Shown here piece after piece: positions 1 to 9,676 of a stretch of 51,506 nucleotides of DNA; the stretch's first letter is position 1, and the number at the start of each line of letters is the position of its first letter. Below the pieces are notes generated by a model, which did not search any database, had not been told where the DNA came from, and saw only the letters and a list, made by a program, of their open reading frames with translations. Made by a program: the position numbers and the translations under genes. This DNA is from Betaproteobacteria bacterium (lineage in GTDB: Bacteria; Pseudomonadota; Gammaproteobacteria; Burkholderiales; Rhodocyclaceae): NCBI GenBank assembly GCA_009780885.1, contig WQZF01000012.1:1-51506 (forward strand). The letters are read 5' to 3'.

Positions 1-120
1 GGAGTATCTGGCGCATCGCACGCATCGACCTGCGCTCGCTTACCGTCTCTTCAGGAAGAATCCTTGACTAAACCGTCCACCATGTCCCTGAACACCTGTC
101 CACCATGTGTCCGGGCTATA
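1..120 (+). mobile_element. Insertion-sequence end, probably IS481/IS21-like, running in from outside the window
   Basis: The 11-mer GTCCACCATGT occurs at 75-85 and again at 98-108, a direct repeat with a 23-bp period and CCTGAACACC between. Tandem sites of this kind are typical of the termini of IS481- and IS21-type elements, where the transposase binds. A second sequence with the same 23-bp architecture lies at 22533-22577 in the opposite orientation. Bases 1-69 are open in two plus-strand frames that both stop just before the repeats, so they may encode the tail of the transposase, but this is too short to identify. The family is inferred; the direct repeat is seen. Confidence 0.4.
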
Positions 121-130
121 CAGATGGTTC

Positions 131-206
131 TGTAGGGGCGACCGTCCCCGGTTTCCCGCTTCGGGCAAAGGTCGACAAACGGGCGACCGGGGACGGTCGC
201 CCCTAC
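131..206. repeat. GC-rich inverted repeat (GGGGCGACCGTCCCCGG family)
   Basis: The arms GTAGGGGCGACCGTCCCC and GGGGACGGTCGCCCCTAC are near-perfect inverted copies flanking a spacer of about 35 bp. Related arms occur at 7751-7807 and 49487-49509, and a variant with a different core at 23254-23335. It is intergenic and shows no coding features. The stretch 207-335 holds nothing I recognise. Confidence 0.7.
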
Positions 207-335
207 GAAAACCCGTCATCGCGAGCGCTGCGAATCAATCCAGGCGTCCACCTTTTGAATCGCCGCATCGCTCCGCGTAGTCACGCTCTCCAAACGATCT
301 CTGGAAATTAAATAAATAGTTCCTTTTTTTGGTAA

Positions 336-413
336 ATTTTCTAAATCAGAATCAAGAATTTAGGTTTAAAAACCACTACAGTAGCCAACAATTATTTAAG
401 TAATTTAGAAAAT
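336..413 (-). repeat. 78-bp AT-rich palindromic element, copy 1
   Basis: This is 78 bp bounded by ATTTTCTAAAT and AATTTAGAAAAT. On the minus strand it has left arm CTAAATTACTTAAATAAT, core GGCTACTGTAGTGG and right arm AATTCTTGATTCTGATTT. It lies 40 bp beyond the gluQ stop codon. It is very AT-rich against a GC-rich background. Confidence 0.9.
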
Positions 414-453
414 CATTCCCGACCGAAAAGCTTTCCTGCGGATCGTCAAGGAA

Positions 454-1386
454 TCAGAAGGTGGAGGCGATGTTGCGTTCTCGCGGGACTTGCGCGATTT
501 GCCAGTGGGCGATGGCCCAGGACCAGAATTCCGCTACCGGGGCGGCGGCGATCTGGGCGGGGACTTCGTGGCCGAGGAAGCGCAGGGCATCGGCCAGTAA
601 CGCTGCGCCACGTCCGGCATCCAGCGCCGGGGCCAGGGTCTGCTTCGAGAGTTTTTCGCCAGCGGCGTTGCTTGCCAGCGGCAGGTGCGCGTAACGCGGC
701 GTCGGCACGCCGAGGCAGCGTTGCAGCCAGATCTGGCGCGGCGTCGAATCGATCAGGTCGGCGCCGCGCACGATGTCGGTGATTCCTGCTTCGGCATCGT
801 CGACGACGACGGCCAGGTGGTAGGCATAGAGGCCGTCGGCGCGAAAGAGCACGAAATCGCCGACATCGCGTTCCAGTTGTTGCGTCACGGCGCCGTGGAT
901 ACGGTCATTGAAGGAAAGCGCGTCTTCCGGAACGCATAGCCGCCATGCGCGCGCTTCGCGTCCCGGCGGCAGGCCGGCGCGGCAGATACCCGAATAGCGC
1001 GGGCCGCCGTCGATGGAGGCAGTGGAAGCCGCTCCGGCGATTTCGCGCCGCGAGCAGGCGCAAGGATAGATCCATCCCGCCGCGCGCAGTCGCTCCAATG
1101 CTTCCGCATAGGCGGCCTGGCAGCCAGGCCGGCTTTGCCAGACCGGCGGCGCGTCCCAACTGAAACCGAGTTGGTCGAGCGCGCGCAGGATTGCGTCTGC
1201 TGCGCCGGGAACGCTGCGCGGAGTGTCGACGTCCTCGATGCGCAGGAGCCAGGCGCCGCCCGCCGCGCGGGCATCCAGATAGCTGCCGAGCGCGGCGACG
1301 AGCGAGCCGAAATGCAGCGGCCCTGTCGGCGAGGGCGCAAAGCGCCCGCAATAGGAGGCAAGGGCGGCACAGTCTCCGGTGTTCAT
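454..1386 (-). CDS. gluQ: Glutamyl-Q tRNA(Asp) synthetase
   Basis: GluQRS is a paralogue of the catalytic half of glutamyl-tRNA synthetase. It attaches glutamate to the queuosine base at position 34 of tRNA(Asp). The 310-residue product has the class I signature [13 protein letters not shown] (HFGS at about residues 25-28), the RIEDVDTPR segment, a zinc-type CAC...YSGIC arrangement, and a KMSKS-like EKLSKQT near residue 245. It lacks the anticodon-binding domain of full GluRS, which is normal for the family. An in-frame ATG lies 45 bp upstream, but 1386 places the catalytic motif at the usual distance from the N terminus. It is divergent from the DUF1090 gene across 157 bp. A 78-bp element follows the stop. 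Confidence 0.9.
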   Translation of the reverse strand: MNTGDCAALASYCGRFAPSPTGPLHFGSLVAALGSYLDARAAGGAWLLRIEDVDTPRSVPGAADAILRALDQLGFSWDAPPVWQSRPGCQAAYAEALERLRAAGWIYPCACSRREIAGAASTASIDGGPRYSGICRAGLPPGREARAWRLCVPEDALSFNDRIHGAVTQQLERDVGDFVLFRADGLYAYHLAVVVDDAEAGITDIVRGADLIDSTPRQIWLQRCLGVPTPRYAHLPLASNAAGEKLSKQTLAPALDAGRGAALLADALRFLGHEVPAQIAAAPVAEFWSWAIAHWQIAQVPRERNIASTF

Positions 1387-1543
1387 TGTCGAGATGGCGG
1401 TCGGAGTGAAGAATTTCCATGGTAGCGTCAAAGGCCGGAATGGGCCAGAATTTCATCCTGCGCGCAGCTCGTGCGCCTCGTCTTGCGCGTTCCACAAAAA
1501 CTGCCGCTTGAGGCAGAATGTCGCCTTTGGGAGCTGAACCAAC

Positions 1544-1993
1544 ATGTATCCTTTTATCATGAAATCACGTTTGGCCGTTGTGTTGCTGGCGGCAGTGGCG
1601 GGTTTTGCCGTGGCCCTTCCGGCGGCGGCGCAGATGACGGTCGGATGCCGGCAGAAAATCGAGGAAGTCCAGTGGAAAATCGACTACGCCGAGGAGACCG
1701 ATGCGGTGGCGTACAGGAGATTCCTCGAATTGCAGGAAGAAAAGCTCAAGCAGAAGTGTGCCGACGGCAGTTTCGCGCGCGAGCAAAAAATTCGCGTCGA
1801 AGCCGCGCGGCTGAACCTGGCGGCGCAACAGGAGCGCTTGTCCGAGGAAGAAGCAAAGCTGCTCGATGCGCAAATGCAGGGCGATGAAGAAAGAATCAAA
1901 CGCCAAAAACAAAAAATCGAAGAACGCCGGCAGATGTTGCAGGAAGCCGAACAGGCATTGGGCAGCGAACAGGAGCGCGAAAAGCCGCTGTAG
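1544..1993 (+). CDS. DUF1090 family periplasmic coiled-coil protein (YqjC-like)
   Basis: The predicted 149-residue exported protein has a hydrophobic signal segment (about residues 8-27) ending in LPAAAQ. The mature part is a charged, Glu/Lys/Gln-rich helical region, probably coiled coil. Two cysteines, one in VGCRQKIEE and one in KQKCADGS, match the pattern of E. coli YqjC and DUF1090. No biochemical function is established for the family. ATG 1544 is preceded by GGGAG at good spacing; the alternative ATG at 1559 would leave that site too far away. The following SDR gene begins 64 bp downstream. Confidence 0.75.
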   Translation: MYPFIMKSRLAVVLLAAVAGFAVALPAAAQMTVGCRQKIEEVQWKIDYAEETDAVAYRRFLELQEEKLKQKCADGSFAREQKIRVEAARLNLAAQQERLSEEEAKLLDAQMQGDEERIKRQKQKIEERRQMLQEAEQALGSEQEREKPL

Positions 1994-2048
1994 CCGCCGT
2001 TCTCGGCGGTTTTCCGCGCCGGATGCTCCATACCGAAAAATCTCGTGA

Positions 2049-2816
<768 letters not shown>

Positions 2817-2904
2817 AGGAAAAATAGATGTCATCGGCATTTTTTTTCCAGGATCATTTTCTTGCAGTACCATTTGCACCTTTCTCAACAGGAACCGGAA
2901 CATC

Positions 2905-3816
2905 ATGAAAACTCTACGGATCGCGGTAGTGGGATATGGCAACATTGGCCGTTTTTCGGTCGAAGCAGTGCAGGCGGCGCCGGATATGGAATTGGCCGGG
3001 GTCGTCCGGCGCTCGGCGGCCTTGTCGAAGGAAGAAGCGAAAGAACTGGCCGGAATCGAGGTTGTCACCGGGATCGAGAAGCTGGGCAAGGTGGATGTAG
3101 CGCTCCTGTGCGGCCCGACGCGCAGCATTCCCGAAACCGCGCCGCAGTATCTGATGCGCGGCATCCACACGGTCGACAGTTTCGATATCCACGGCGAGAA
3201 ACTCTGGCAATTGCGCTCGAATCTGGATGCCATCGGAAAGAAACATGGCAGCGTCGCAGTTGTTTCCGCCGGTTGGGACCCCGGCAGCGATTCGCTGCTG
3301 CGCACGCTGTTGCTGGCAATGGCGCCCAGGGGTTTGACCTACACCAACTTCGGCCCCGGAATGAGCATGGGGCATTCGGTCTGCGCCAAATCGAAGCCGG
3401 GTGTCCGGGACGCGCTGTCGATGACGATTCCGACCGGCACCGGCGTGCACCGGCGCATGGTCTATGTCGAACTCGAACCCGGCGCGGATCTGGCGCAAGT
3501 GACGGCGGCGATCAAGGAAGATGAATATTTCTCCCACGACGACACCCGCGTGTTTGCCGTGCCGGACATCGGCGAACTCAAGGACATGGGCCACGGCGTG
3601 CTGATGGAGCGCAAGGGCGTCAGCGGCGCGACGCACAACCAGCTCTTTGAATTCCGGATGACGATCAACAACCCCGCGCTGACCTCGCAAATCATGGTCT
3701 CCTGCGCCCGAGCCGCCGCGCTGCGCCTCTCTCCCGGCGCCTACACGATGCCGGAAATCGCGCCGATGGATATGCTGCCCGGAGACCGGGAGACCTTGGT
3801 GAAGACGCTGGTGTAG
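2905..3816 (+). CDS. ddh: meso-Diaminopimelate D-dehydrogenase
   Basis: The 303-residue enzyme converts tetrahydrodipicolinate, ammonia and NADPH to meso-DAP in one step. This bypasses the four-step succinylase or acetylase branch of lysine and peptidoglycan synthesis. It shows the dinucleotide-binding motif VVGYGNIGR near the start, CGPTRSIPE, DSFDIHGEKL, SAGWDPGSDS and the substrate-side NFGPGMSMGHS. Length is typical for the family. Ddh is patchily distributed in Gram-negative bacteria. The flanking gene is an unrelated SDR, and mpl, which handles DAP-containing peptides, lies 16 kb away, so no dedicated operon is apparent. Confidence 0.88.
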   Translation: MKTLRIAVVGYGNIGRFSVEAVQAAPDMELAGVVRRSAALSKEEAKELAGIEVVTGIEKLGKVDVALLCGPTRSIPETAPQYLMRGIHTVDSFDIHGEKLWQLRSNLDAIGKKHGSVAVVSAGWDPGSDSLLRTLLLAMAPRGLTYTNFGPGMSMGHSVCAKSKPGVRDALSMTIPTGTGVHRRMVYVELEPGADLAQVTAAIKEDEYFSHDDTRVFAVPDIGELKDMGHGVLMERKGVSGATHNQLFEFRMTINNPALTSQIMVSCARAAALRLSPGAYTMPEIAPMDMLPGDRETLVKTLV

Positions 3817-3831
3817 GGTGCAGGCGGTGTT

Positions 3832-3882
3832 ATAGCTTGGTGGTGAGTGTAGCGAACCCCAACATCGTTGACCCTGTTGGCT
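3832..3882. repeat. Half copy of the GTGAG...GCGAACCCCAAC repeat
   Basis: GGTGGTGAGTGTAGCGAACC followed by CCAACATCGTTG resembles one arm of the complete inverted repeat at 40003-40094. It lies in the 115-bp gap between ddh and the toxin gene. Confidence 0.45.
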
Positions 3883-3931
3883 TGTATGGTGTTTGACGCC
3901 GTTCTCATGGTATGGCATTCTCCGCCATATC

Positions 3932-4219
3932 ATGAAAGCAACACTCCTGTTTGAAGATCGGATGACATATCCGGACGGGGCAATCCTTGAAATGCGCATC
4001 TGGCGGTTGCCGGAGTGCAACGAGGAAAGATCGTATGGCCTGAAATACAGCCTGTTCTATGGTTTTAGCGGTGAACGCATCATCGGCTATGACAACGAGC
4101 GCGGCAAGGGAGATCACCGGCATTACCGTGAGCGCGAAGAGCCTTACGTGTTTTCGACGGCTGAACGCCTGGTGGCGGACTTTCTTGACGACGTTGAACG
4201 CGAAAGAGGTGAACAATGA
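3932..4219 (+). CDS. TumE-family (DUF6516) toxin of a toxin-antitoxin pair
   Basis: This 95-residue protein contains the family-typical stretches KATLLFEDRM, FGFSGE-like FYGFSGERIIGYDNE, GKGDHRHYRERE and PYVFSTAERLVADF. These match what is annotated as TumE/DUF6516, the toxin half of a toxin-antitoxin module. The mode of action cannot be deduced from sequence. The start at 3932 is chosen because MKATLLF is the usual family N terminus; an upstream in-frame ATG at 3893 adds a non-conserved leader. The stop codon overlaps the start of the next gene (ATGA), indicating translational coupling. Toxin-first order is normal for this pair. Confidence 0.75.
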   Translation: MKATLLFEDRMTYPDGAILEMRIWRLPECNEERSYGLKYSLFYGFSGERIIGYDNERGKGDHRHYREREEPYVFSTAERLVADFLDDVERERGEQ

Positions 4220-4560
4220 GCAAGATGACGGTACATGCAGGCGGCGCGCGCGACATGGGGCGGCGTTTTGTGGAAGCCTTCGGACGCGCAGGCTCGGGGG
4301 AAAATTTTGAGGAACGCCACATCACCTTCCTTTCCCTGGAGGAAATGATGTCGGCGCTGACGCCGAAGCGCTTTGAACTGTTGCGCCACCTGCACAGGGA
4401 GGAGGCAGGCAGCGTCAGGGCGTTGGCGCAGGCGCTCGGACGCGATTACAAGCGCGTGCATGAAGATGTGGCAATCCTTGAATCCGCTGGCCTCATCGTG
4501 CGCGAGGATGGCAAGCTATGTGCGCCGTGGGTTTCGCTTGCGGCAGAAGTTGCCTTGTGA
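4216..4560 (+). CDS. TumA-like winged-helix antitoxin / DNA-binding protein (HVO_A0114 family)
   Basis: The 114-residue predicted antitoxin has a MarR/ArsR-like winged helix. The region LTPKRFELLRHL, then SVRALAQALGRDYKRVHEDV as recognition unit, then ILESAGLIVREDGKLCAPW as the wing, fits the HVO_A0114 putative DNA-binding family found beside TumE-type toxins. It probably neutralises the toxin and autoregulates the pair; that role is inferred from family and from the 4-nt overlap with the toxin gene. Confidence 0.72.
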   Translation: MSKMTVHAGGARDMGRRFVEAFGRAGSGENFEERHITFLSLEEMMSALTPKRFELLRHLHREEAGSVRALAQALGRDYKRVHEDVAILESAGLIVREDGKLCAPWVSLAAEVAL

Positions 4561-4606
4561 GCCTGTGCGGATTTTTAACCGGAAGTTCAATGCGGGGAGG
4601 CGGGAA

Positions 4607-5041
4607 ATGAAGAAGATGGCGGCAGCATTGATTGGGCTTGTTCTGATGAGCGGAGCACAGGCAGGTGTGTATGCCGACGATCTGGGAAAATGCCTGGTTT
4701 CGTCCACATCGTCGAAAGACAAGACGGCCTTGATCCGCTGGATCTTTGCGATTACGGCGCTTCATCCGGACGTCGCTTCGATCTCCCGCGTGACCGACGC
4801 AGCGCGGGATGAGGCGAACCGGAACGCGGCGGCGCTCGTGGAGCGCCTGATTACGCAATCATGCAAGAAGCAGGCGAACGAAGCGATCCGCTACGAGGGC
4901 GCGGTAGCCCTTGAACATGGTTTCCAGGTACTTGGACAGGTCGCGATGAAGGAACTGATGAGCAACAAAAAGGTCAGCGACGGATTCGAGGGTTACACGA
5001 AGTACCTGGACAAGTCGAAATTTGAAAATCTCGGCAAGTAG
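4607..5041 (+). CDS. Small exported protein, function unknown
   Basis: The 144-residue protein has a clear Sec signal peptide (MKKMAAALIGLVLMSGAQA, cleavage probably after AQA). Two cysteines in the mature part (GKCLVSS and TQSCKKQ) could form a disulfide. The rest is mostly helical and charged, ending in FENLGK. GGGGAGGCGGGA precedes ATG 4607. I do not recognise a characterised family. It lies 46 bp after the antitoxin gene, and the signal peptide argues that it is not part of that module. It converges on trmJ with a 49-bp gap and no 78-bp element. Confidence 0.7.
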   Translation: MKKMAAALIGLVLMSGAQAGVYADDLGKCLVSSTSSKDKTALIRWIFAITALHPDVASISRVTDAARDEANRNAAALVERLITQSCKKQANEAIRYEGAVALEHGFQVLGQVAMKELMSNKKVSDGFEGYTKYLDKSKFENLGK

Positions 5042-5090
5042 AACGCAGGGAAGTACGGCATCTTCCCCGAATCTCTTTCAAACTCTCTCT

Positions 5091-5846
5091 TCAATCGCCG
5101 ATCGATTTTTCCATCGCGTCGAGCACGCCGCGCAGGATATTCACTTCGTCCCGTTCCAGCGCCGCGCGTCCGAAGAGGCGGCGCAGTTTGGGCAGTAGCC
5201 GCCGTGGGCGCTCGGGGTCGTGGAAGCCGGTGCGGATCATCAGCCGCTCCAGGTGCGCGTAAAAATGTTCGATTTCCTCGTGCGTCGCAGGCGGCGAGGA
5301 AAAGGCATTGGAACGGCCAAGCGGTAGAGGTGCGCCTTCGGTGGCGAAAGAGGCCAGGCGCAGCTCGTAGCACAGGATCTGCACCGCCGCGCCGAGGTTG
5401 AGCGAGCTGAAGCCGGGCACGGAAGGGATCATCGCGGCGGCGCGGCAGAGCTGGTTTTCCTCGTTGGAAAGGCCGGAAGTTTCGTTGCCGAAGACCAGCG
5501 CCAGCGCTCCCTCTTCGTGTTCGCGGGCGAAGGCGCAGATTTTCAGCGCGGCCTCCCGCGCGTCCGTCGGCGACGGCCCCAGGTCGCGGCCCCGCGCAGA
5601 AAGCGCGAGGGTATAAACAGTGCCGGCCAGCGCGTCGGCGAGTCCGGGATAAATTCGGGCCGAGGCCAGGACATCGTCCGCTCCGGCAGCGCGCGCCGTG
5701 GCCTCGGGATCCGGAAAATGACGTGGCGCGACCAGCTGCAGCCGGGAAATTCCCATCGTCTTCATCGCCCGCGCTGCCGCGCCGATATTGCCGGGGTGGC
5801 TGGTGCGGCAGAGGACGATGACGATGCGATCGAGGATATTTTGCAT
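5091..5846 (-). CDS. trmJ: tRNA (cytidine/uridine-2'-O-)-methyltransferase TrmJ
   Basis: This 251-residue SPOUT-class enzyme methylates the 2'-O of residue 32 in several tRNAs using S-adenosylmethionine. The SPOUT motifs are present: IVLCRTSHPGNIGAAARAMK at the N terminus, ALVFGNETSGLSNEE in the middle, and VPGFSSLNLGAAVQILCYEL forming the knotted cofactor pocket. The start MQNILDRIVIVL at 5846 fits the family; the frame stays open further upstream, but that part has no conserved content. It is divergent from suhB across 166 bp. Confidence 0.9.
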   Translation of the reverse strand: MQNILDRIVIVLCRTSHPGNIGAAARAMKTMGISRLQLVAPRHFPDPEATARAAGADDVLASARIYPGLADALAGTVYTLALSARGRDLGPSPTDAREAALKICAFAREHEEGALALVFGNETSGLSNEENQLCRAAAMIPSVPGFSSLNLGAAVQILCYELRLASFATEGAPLPLGRSNAFSSPPATHEEIEHFYAHLERLMIRTGFHDPERPRRLLPKLRRLFGRAALERDEVNILRGVLDAMEKSIGD

Positions 5847-6012
5847 GTTGGGTTGGGAGAGGAGTTGCAAGGCCAAATGACTGAATGGCCGGGAGCTGCT
5901 CACGCTGAAACGGGCTTCCAGGGCATAACTGATAAAATAACCTGTTTTTCCCCAAGGCGGCGCCAGCCGCCGGGCGTTTCTTTCGGAGGCGCCTTTACCG
6001 ATTGAAGAATCC

Positions 6013-6831
6013 ATGCACCCCACCCTCAATATTGCAGTCAAGGCTGCGCGCCGCGCCGCGCAGTTGATCAACCGCGCCGCGCTCGATCTGTCGATGATCG
6101 AAGTTACCCGCAAGCAACAAAATGATTTTGTCACCGAAGTCGACCGCGCGGCGGAACGGGCGATTATCGAAACCCTGCGCGAGACCTATCCCGATTACGC
6201 GATCCTGGCCGAAGAATCGGGCTTTTCGGGAAGCTCCGCCGAAGACGGCGCCGCGCCCGAAAACCAGTGGATCATCGATCCGCTCGACGGCACCACCAAT
6301 TTTATCCACGGCATGCCGCAATATGCGATTTCAATCGCGCTGGCGCAGCGTGGGCAAATCGTCCATGCCGTGGTTTTCGATCCGAACCGCAACGAGCTGT
6401 TTACCGCCAGCAAGGGCAGCGGCGCTTTCCTGAATGACCGCCGCATTCGCGTTTCCAAATGCCTGCGCCTCTCCGACGCGCTGATCGGCACCGGCTTTCC
6501 GTACCGCGCCTTTGAGCATATGGATGCCTACCTCTCGATTTTCCGGGAATTGTGCGAACAGTCTTCCGGCATCCGCCGCCCCGGTGCTGCCGCGCTCGAC
6601 CTGGCCTGGCTCGCCTCCGGACGGATGGACGGTTTCTGGGAATTCGGCCTCTCGCCGTGGGACATCGCCGCCGGATCGCTGCTGATCACCGAAGCCGGAG
6701 GACTCGTTTCCGACCTGCGCGGCGAGGCCGACTATCTCAAGCACGGCAACCTTATCGCCGGGACGCCAAAAGTGTTCGCGCAGCTACTGAAACTCGTCGG
6801 CGCGCAACGCAGTGCGGCCTTGCCGGCCTGA
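6013..6831 (+). CDS. suhB: Inositol-1-monophosphatase (SuhB)
   Basis: This 272-residue member of the lithium-sensitive, Mg2+-dependent phosphatase superfamily hydrolyses myo-inositol-1-phosphate. In E. coli SuhB also joins the rRNA antitermination complex. Metal-binding motifs are intact: LAEESG, then [15 protein letters not shown], and near the C terminus [28 protein letters not shown] is the canonical N terminus. The next gene starts 20 bp downstream, so co-transcription is likely. The trmJ/suhB divergent arrangement is common in proteobacteria. Confidence 0.93.
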   Translation: MHPTLNIAVKAARRAAQLINRAALDLSMIEVTRKQQNDFVTEVDRAAERAIIETLRETYPDYAILAEESGFSGSSAEDGAAPENQWIIDPLDGTTNFIHGMPQYAISIALAQRGQIVHAVVFDPNRNELFTASKGSGAFLNDRRIRVSKCLRLSDALIGTGFPYRAFEHMDAYLSIFRELCEQSSGIRRPGAAALDLAWLASGRMDGFWEFGLSPWDIAAGSLLITEAGGLVSDLRGEADYLKHGNLIAGTPKVFAQLLKLVGAQRSAALPA

Positions 6832-6851
6832 TCCTGGCAGGTGCGCGGAAA

Positions 6852-7691
6852 ATGAGCGGCGTTCCGGTTTCGCGCACCGTTTTCTATATTTCCGATGGCA
6901 CCGGCATTACCGCCGAAGCCCTCGGACACAGCCTCCTGACGCAATTCGACGACGCGCTTTTCCGCCCGCCGATCCGGATTCCCTTCGTCAATTCGACGGA
7001 AAAGGCGCGCGAAGCGGCGGCGCGCATCGCCGCCGAAAAGGAAAAAAGCGGCGTGAGACCGCTCGTGTTCAGCACGCTGGTGTCTCCCGAACTGACGGAA
7101 ATCGTGCACAACGTCGACGCCCTGTGCCTCTCGCTGATCGAAACCTTCGTCGCCCCGCTGGAAGCCGAACTCGGCGTGCGTTCGACGCATACCATCGGAC
7201 GCTCGCACGGCTTGACCGACACTTCCGACTACAAGAACCGGATCGAGGCGATCAACTACACCTTCGCCCACGACGACGGAGTGAGCGACGGCGGCCTGGA
7301 AGAAGCCGATGTGATCCTCGTCGGCGTTTCGCGTTGCGGCAAGACGCCGACTTCGCTTTACCTGGCGATGCAATTCGGCCTCAAGGCCGCGAATTTTCCG
7401 CTGATCCCGGAAGACTTCGAGCGCAACCAGTTGCCCGGCGCGCTGGGCAGTCATCGCTCCAAACTCTTCGGATTGACGATCCTGCCCGAACGCCTGGCGC
7501 AAATCCGCGAGGAGCGCCGCCCCGGCAGCCGCTACGCCTCGCTGGAAAACTGCCGCTCCGAAGTGCGCGCGGCCGAAAGGCTGATGAAACGCGAAGGCAT
7601 CCGCTGGCTCGATTCCTCCTCCAAATCCATCGAGGAAATTTCGACCACGGTGGTGCAGGAAATCCGGGTCGAACGGATCGCGCCCCGCTAG
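6852..7691 (+). CDS. ppsR: PEP synthase regulatory protein (bifunctional kinase/pyrophosphorylase, DUF299)
   Basis: The 279-residue PpsR-type regulator phosphorylates PEP synthase on a threonine using ADP and reverses this by Pi-dependent dephosphorylation. It therefore controls the switch between gluconeogenesis and glycolysis. The P-loop-like [19 protein letters not shown] and the N-terminal [19 protein letters not shown] are hallmarks of the family. The target gene ppsA is often divergent from it but is not seen in this window. The start at 6852 follows GCGCGGAAA. Confidence 0.9.
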   Translation: MSGVPVSRTVFYISDGTGITAEALGHSLLTQFDDALFRPPIRIPFVNSTEKAREAAARIAAEKEKSGVRPLVFSTLVSPELTEIVHNVDALCLSLIETFVAPLEAELGVRSTHTIGRSHGLTDTSDYKNRIEAINYTFAHDDGVSDGGLEEADVILVGVSRCGKTPTSLYLAMQFGLKAANFPLIPEDFERNQLPGALGSHRSKLFGLTILPERLAQIREERRPGSRYASLENCRSEVRAAERLMKREGIRWLDSSSKSIEEISTTVVQEIRVERIAPR

Positions 7692-8046
7692 GGCGGATGG
7701 CAATCCGCCCGCCCTCATCGTGCGGCGCAAAGCGCCGGAAATACGGGAACGGGCGACCGCAGGCCGTCCGAAGCCGGGGTTTTGTAGGGGCGACCTGTGG
7801 TCGCCCGAAATCACCCGTTTGCAGCCACCGGGCGGAAAATCTCCCACCGGCGCTTCGCGCACTCCCACCGGCGCTTTCGCGCCACCTCCCTCGAAGAGGG
7901 AGGCGAACCACCCCGTCAGCTTCGCTGCCACCCCTCCACGGAGGGGAATGACCCCGGTGCTTCGATGAGGCTCGGGTAATTTCCCTTGTGTGGAGGGGCA
8001 CCCGAAGGGCGGGTTCGGGGGGATTGGCAAACGCCTTCTACACTCA
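7692..8046. repeat. Intergenic repeat island: inverted GGGCGACC repeat and CCCTCCACGGAGGGG-type repeats
   Basis: The gene-free stretch after ppsR contains an imperfect inverted GGGCGACC / GGTCGCCC repeat (7751-7807). It is followed by tandem CCCACCGGCGCTTTCGCG-like units (about 7837-7882), then CCACCCCGTCAGCTTCGCTG and CCACCCCTCCACGGAGGGGA (7908-7948). The last type recurs at 34134-34171 and, inverted, at 49535-49575. No coding potential was accepted here. Confidence 0.6.
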
Positions 8047-8124
8047 ATTTTCTAAATTTACTTAAAAAATAGTACGCTACTGTAGTGGTTTTTATAGAAA
8101 AATTATTACAGTAATTTAGAAAAT
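8047..8124 (+). repeat. 78-bp AT-rich palindromic element, copy 2
   Basis: ATTTTCTAAATTTACTTAAA opens the left arm, the core is CGCTACTGTAGTGG, and the right arm ends ATTATTACAGTAATTTAG then AAAAT. It lies between convergent ppsR and bpt, 52 bp past the bpt stop. Confidence 0.92.
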
Positions 8125-8176
8125 ATTTAGCTTGGCGAAACGATGGATGCGCCCAGGCTGGGGCAGCAGGGATTGG

Positions 8177-8908
8177 CTACAGTTCGCGCCAGAGGCCGCC
8201 GCTCAAGCCTTCGAGGGGGGAAAAGCGCGATTTGTAATCCATTTTCGGGCTGTCGGCGACCCAGTAGCCGAGATACAGATAGGGCAGGTTTTGCGCGCGG
8301 CACTGTTCGATTTGCCAGAGGATGCTGTAGATGCCGTAGCTGGCCTGGGGCTGGTCTGGGTCGAAGAAGGTGTAGACCGAGGAGAGGCCGTCGTCGAGAA
8401 GGTCGATGATGCTGACCATCACCAGTTTTTCTGCGTCGCGGAATTCGATCAGCCGCGTGTCGATCCGGCTGTAGAGCAGGAAGTGGGTGTATTGCTCGCG
8501 GTCGTCCTCGTCCATGCCGCTGCTGCTGTGCCGGGCGGCCTGGTAGCGCAGGTAGAGTTCGTAGTGTTCGGGTGAAAAATCGAGCGGGCATTCGCGGGTC
8601 GCGAGGAGCGCGTGGCGCTTGAAGGCGCGGCGCTGGCTGCGGTCGGGGGAAAAGCGCGCCGCCGGGATGCGCACCGGGACGCAGCCGCCGCATCTGCCGC
8701 AGTGCGGACGGTAGGTAAATGCGCCGCTGCGGCGGAATCCGGCGTGGGCCAGTTGGCTATAGACGCGCGCCGTGACCAGATGCTCCGGCGTTACGACCTG
8801 CGAGCGCGCGATTTTTCCCGGCAGGTAGCTGCACGGGTAGGGAAGCGTCGGGTGCAGGCTCAGCAGGGAGAGGGTGAGGTCAGGTTCGTCCGGGCGTGAC
8901 ATGGTCAT
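8177..8908 (-). CDS. bpt: Aspartate/glutamate leucyltransferase (Bpt)
   Basis: This 243-residue N-end-rule enzyme transfers leucine from Leu-tRNA onto proteins with N-terminal Asp or Glu, marking them for ClpAP. N-terminal ATE motifs [14 protein letters not shown] and [18 protein letters not shown] (CxxC) and the C-terminal [19 protein letters not shown] are typical. Three closely spaced in-frame ATGs (8914, 8908, 8902) are possible. 8908 gives a TGATG overlap with the aat stop and is chosen; 8902 would begin MSRPDEPDL. It forms an operon with aat, so both bacterial N-end-rule transferases are co-encoded. Confidence 0.92.
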   Translation of the reverse strand: MTMSRPDEPDLTLSLLSLHPTLPYPCSYLPGKIARSQVVTPEHLVTARVYSQLAHAGFRRSGAFTYRPHCGRCGGCVPVRIPAARFSPDRSQRRAFKRHALLATRECPLDFSPEHYELYLRYQAARHSSSGMDEDDREQYTHFLLYSRIDTRLIEFRDAEKLVMVSIIDLLDDGLSSVYTFFDPDQPQASYGIYSILWQIEQCRAQNLPYLYLGYWVADSPKMDYKSRFSPLEGLSGGLWREL

Positions 8909-9648
8909 CACCATGATAGCGCATCGCCCGATCCGGCATTCTTCCAGCATCCGCCGGGAACGGAGAGGGCGGCGAGCGCCTCCAGCCGGGCGATGAATTC
9001 GGCGCGGGGAATTTCCCGGGCGCCGAGCGAATCGAGATGCGCGGTGCGCATCTGGCAATCGATCAGGCCGAATCCGTGGGCTTCCAGGTGGCGGACGAGA
9101 TGCGCCAGCGCGATTTTGGAAGCGTTGCTTTTCCTTGCGAACATCGACTCGCCGAAAAATATTGCGCCGATCGCGATGCCGTACAGTCCGCCGACCAGCC
9201 GGGGTTCGGCGTCCGTCTCCTCCCAGACTTCGACCGAATGCGCCCAGCCGAGTTCGTGCAAACGCCGGTAGGCGTGCTGCATCGGGCCGACGATCCAGGT
9301 GCTGCCTTCGTTCCGGCGCGGCGTATGCGCGCAGGCTTCGATTACGGCGGCGAAATCGTGGTCGAAGCAGACGCGATAGCCGGGTTTTTTCAGTTCGCGC
9401 CGCAGCGAGCGCGAGATTTTGAACTCGGAAGGAAAGAGCACCATGCGCGGATCGGGGCTCCACCAAAGCACCGGGTTCCCCTCCGAAAACCACGGAAAGA
9501 TGCCTTGCCGGTACGCACAGAGCAACCGCTCCGGCGAGAGTCCGCCGCCAGCGCAAAGCAAGCCGTTCGGTTCCCGCCGCGCCGCCGAAAGCGGCGGAAA
9601 GGGCGCAAGCGGTGTTCCGGGATGATCGTCGTCGAGCCAGGGGATCAT
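8908..9648 (-). CDS. aat: Leucyl/phenylalanyl-tRNA-protein transferase
   Basis: This 246-residue enzyme transfers Leu or Phe to proteins with N-terminal Lys or Arg in the N-degron pathway. Signature segments are [40 protein letters not shown] and [20 protein letters not shown]. Length is usual. Its stop overlaps the bpt start (TGATG). It lies 28 bp downstream of the VWA-protein gene, in the same direction, so the whole minus-strand block 8177-12179 may be co-transcribed. Confidence 0.93.
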   Translation of the reverse strand: MIPWLDDDHPGTPLAPFPPLSAARREPNGLLCAGGGLSPERLLCAYRQGIFPWFSEGNPVLWWSPDPRMVLFPSEFKISRSLRRELKKPGYRVCFDHDFAAVIEACAHTPRRNEGSTWIVGPMQHAYRRLHELGWAHSVEVWEETDAEPRLVGGLYGIAIGAIFFGESMFARKSNASKIALAHLVRHLEAHGFGLIDCQMRTAHLDSLGAREIPRAEFIARLEALAALSVPGGCWKNAGSGDALSW

Positions 9649-9676
9649 TGATTAACCCATTTGGAAAATCCCCGCC

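Noticed and set aside
105-311. Small open frame across the inverted repeat near the window start
   Set aside because: Runs through a GC-rich palindrome and IS end; no ribosome site or family resemblance.
9652-9669. TTAACCCATTTGGAAAAT between aat and the VWA gene, like the right end of the 78-bp element
   Set aside because: Only 18 bp match and there is no room for the rest; could be chance.
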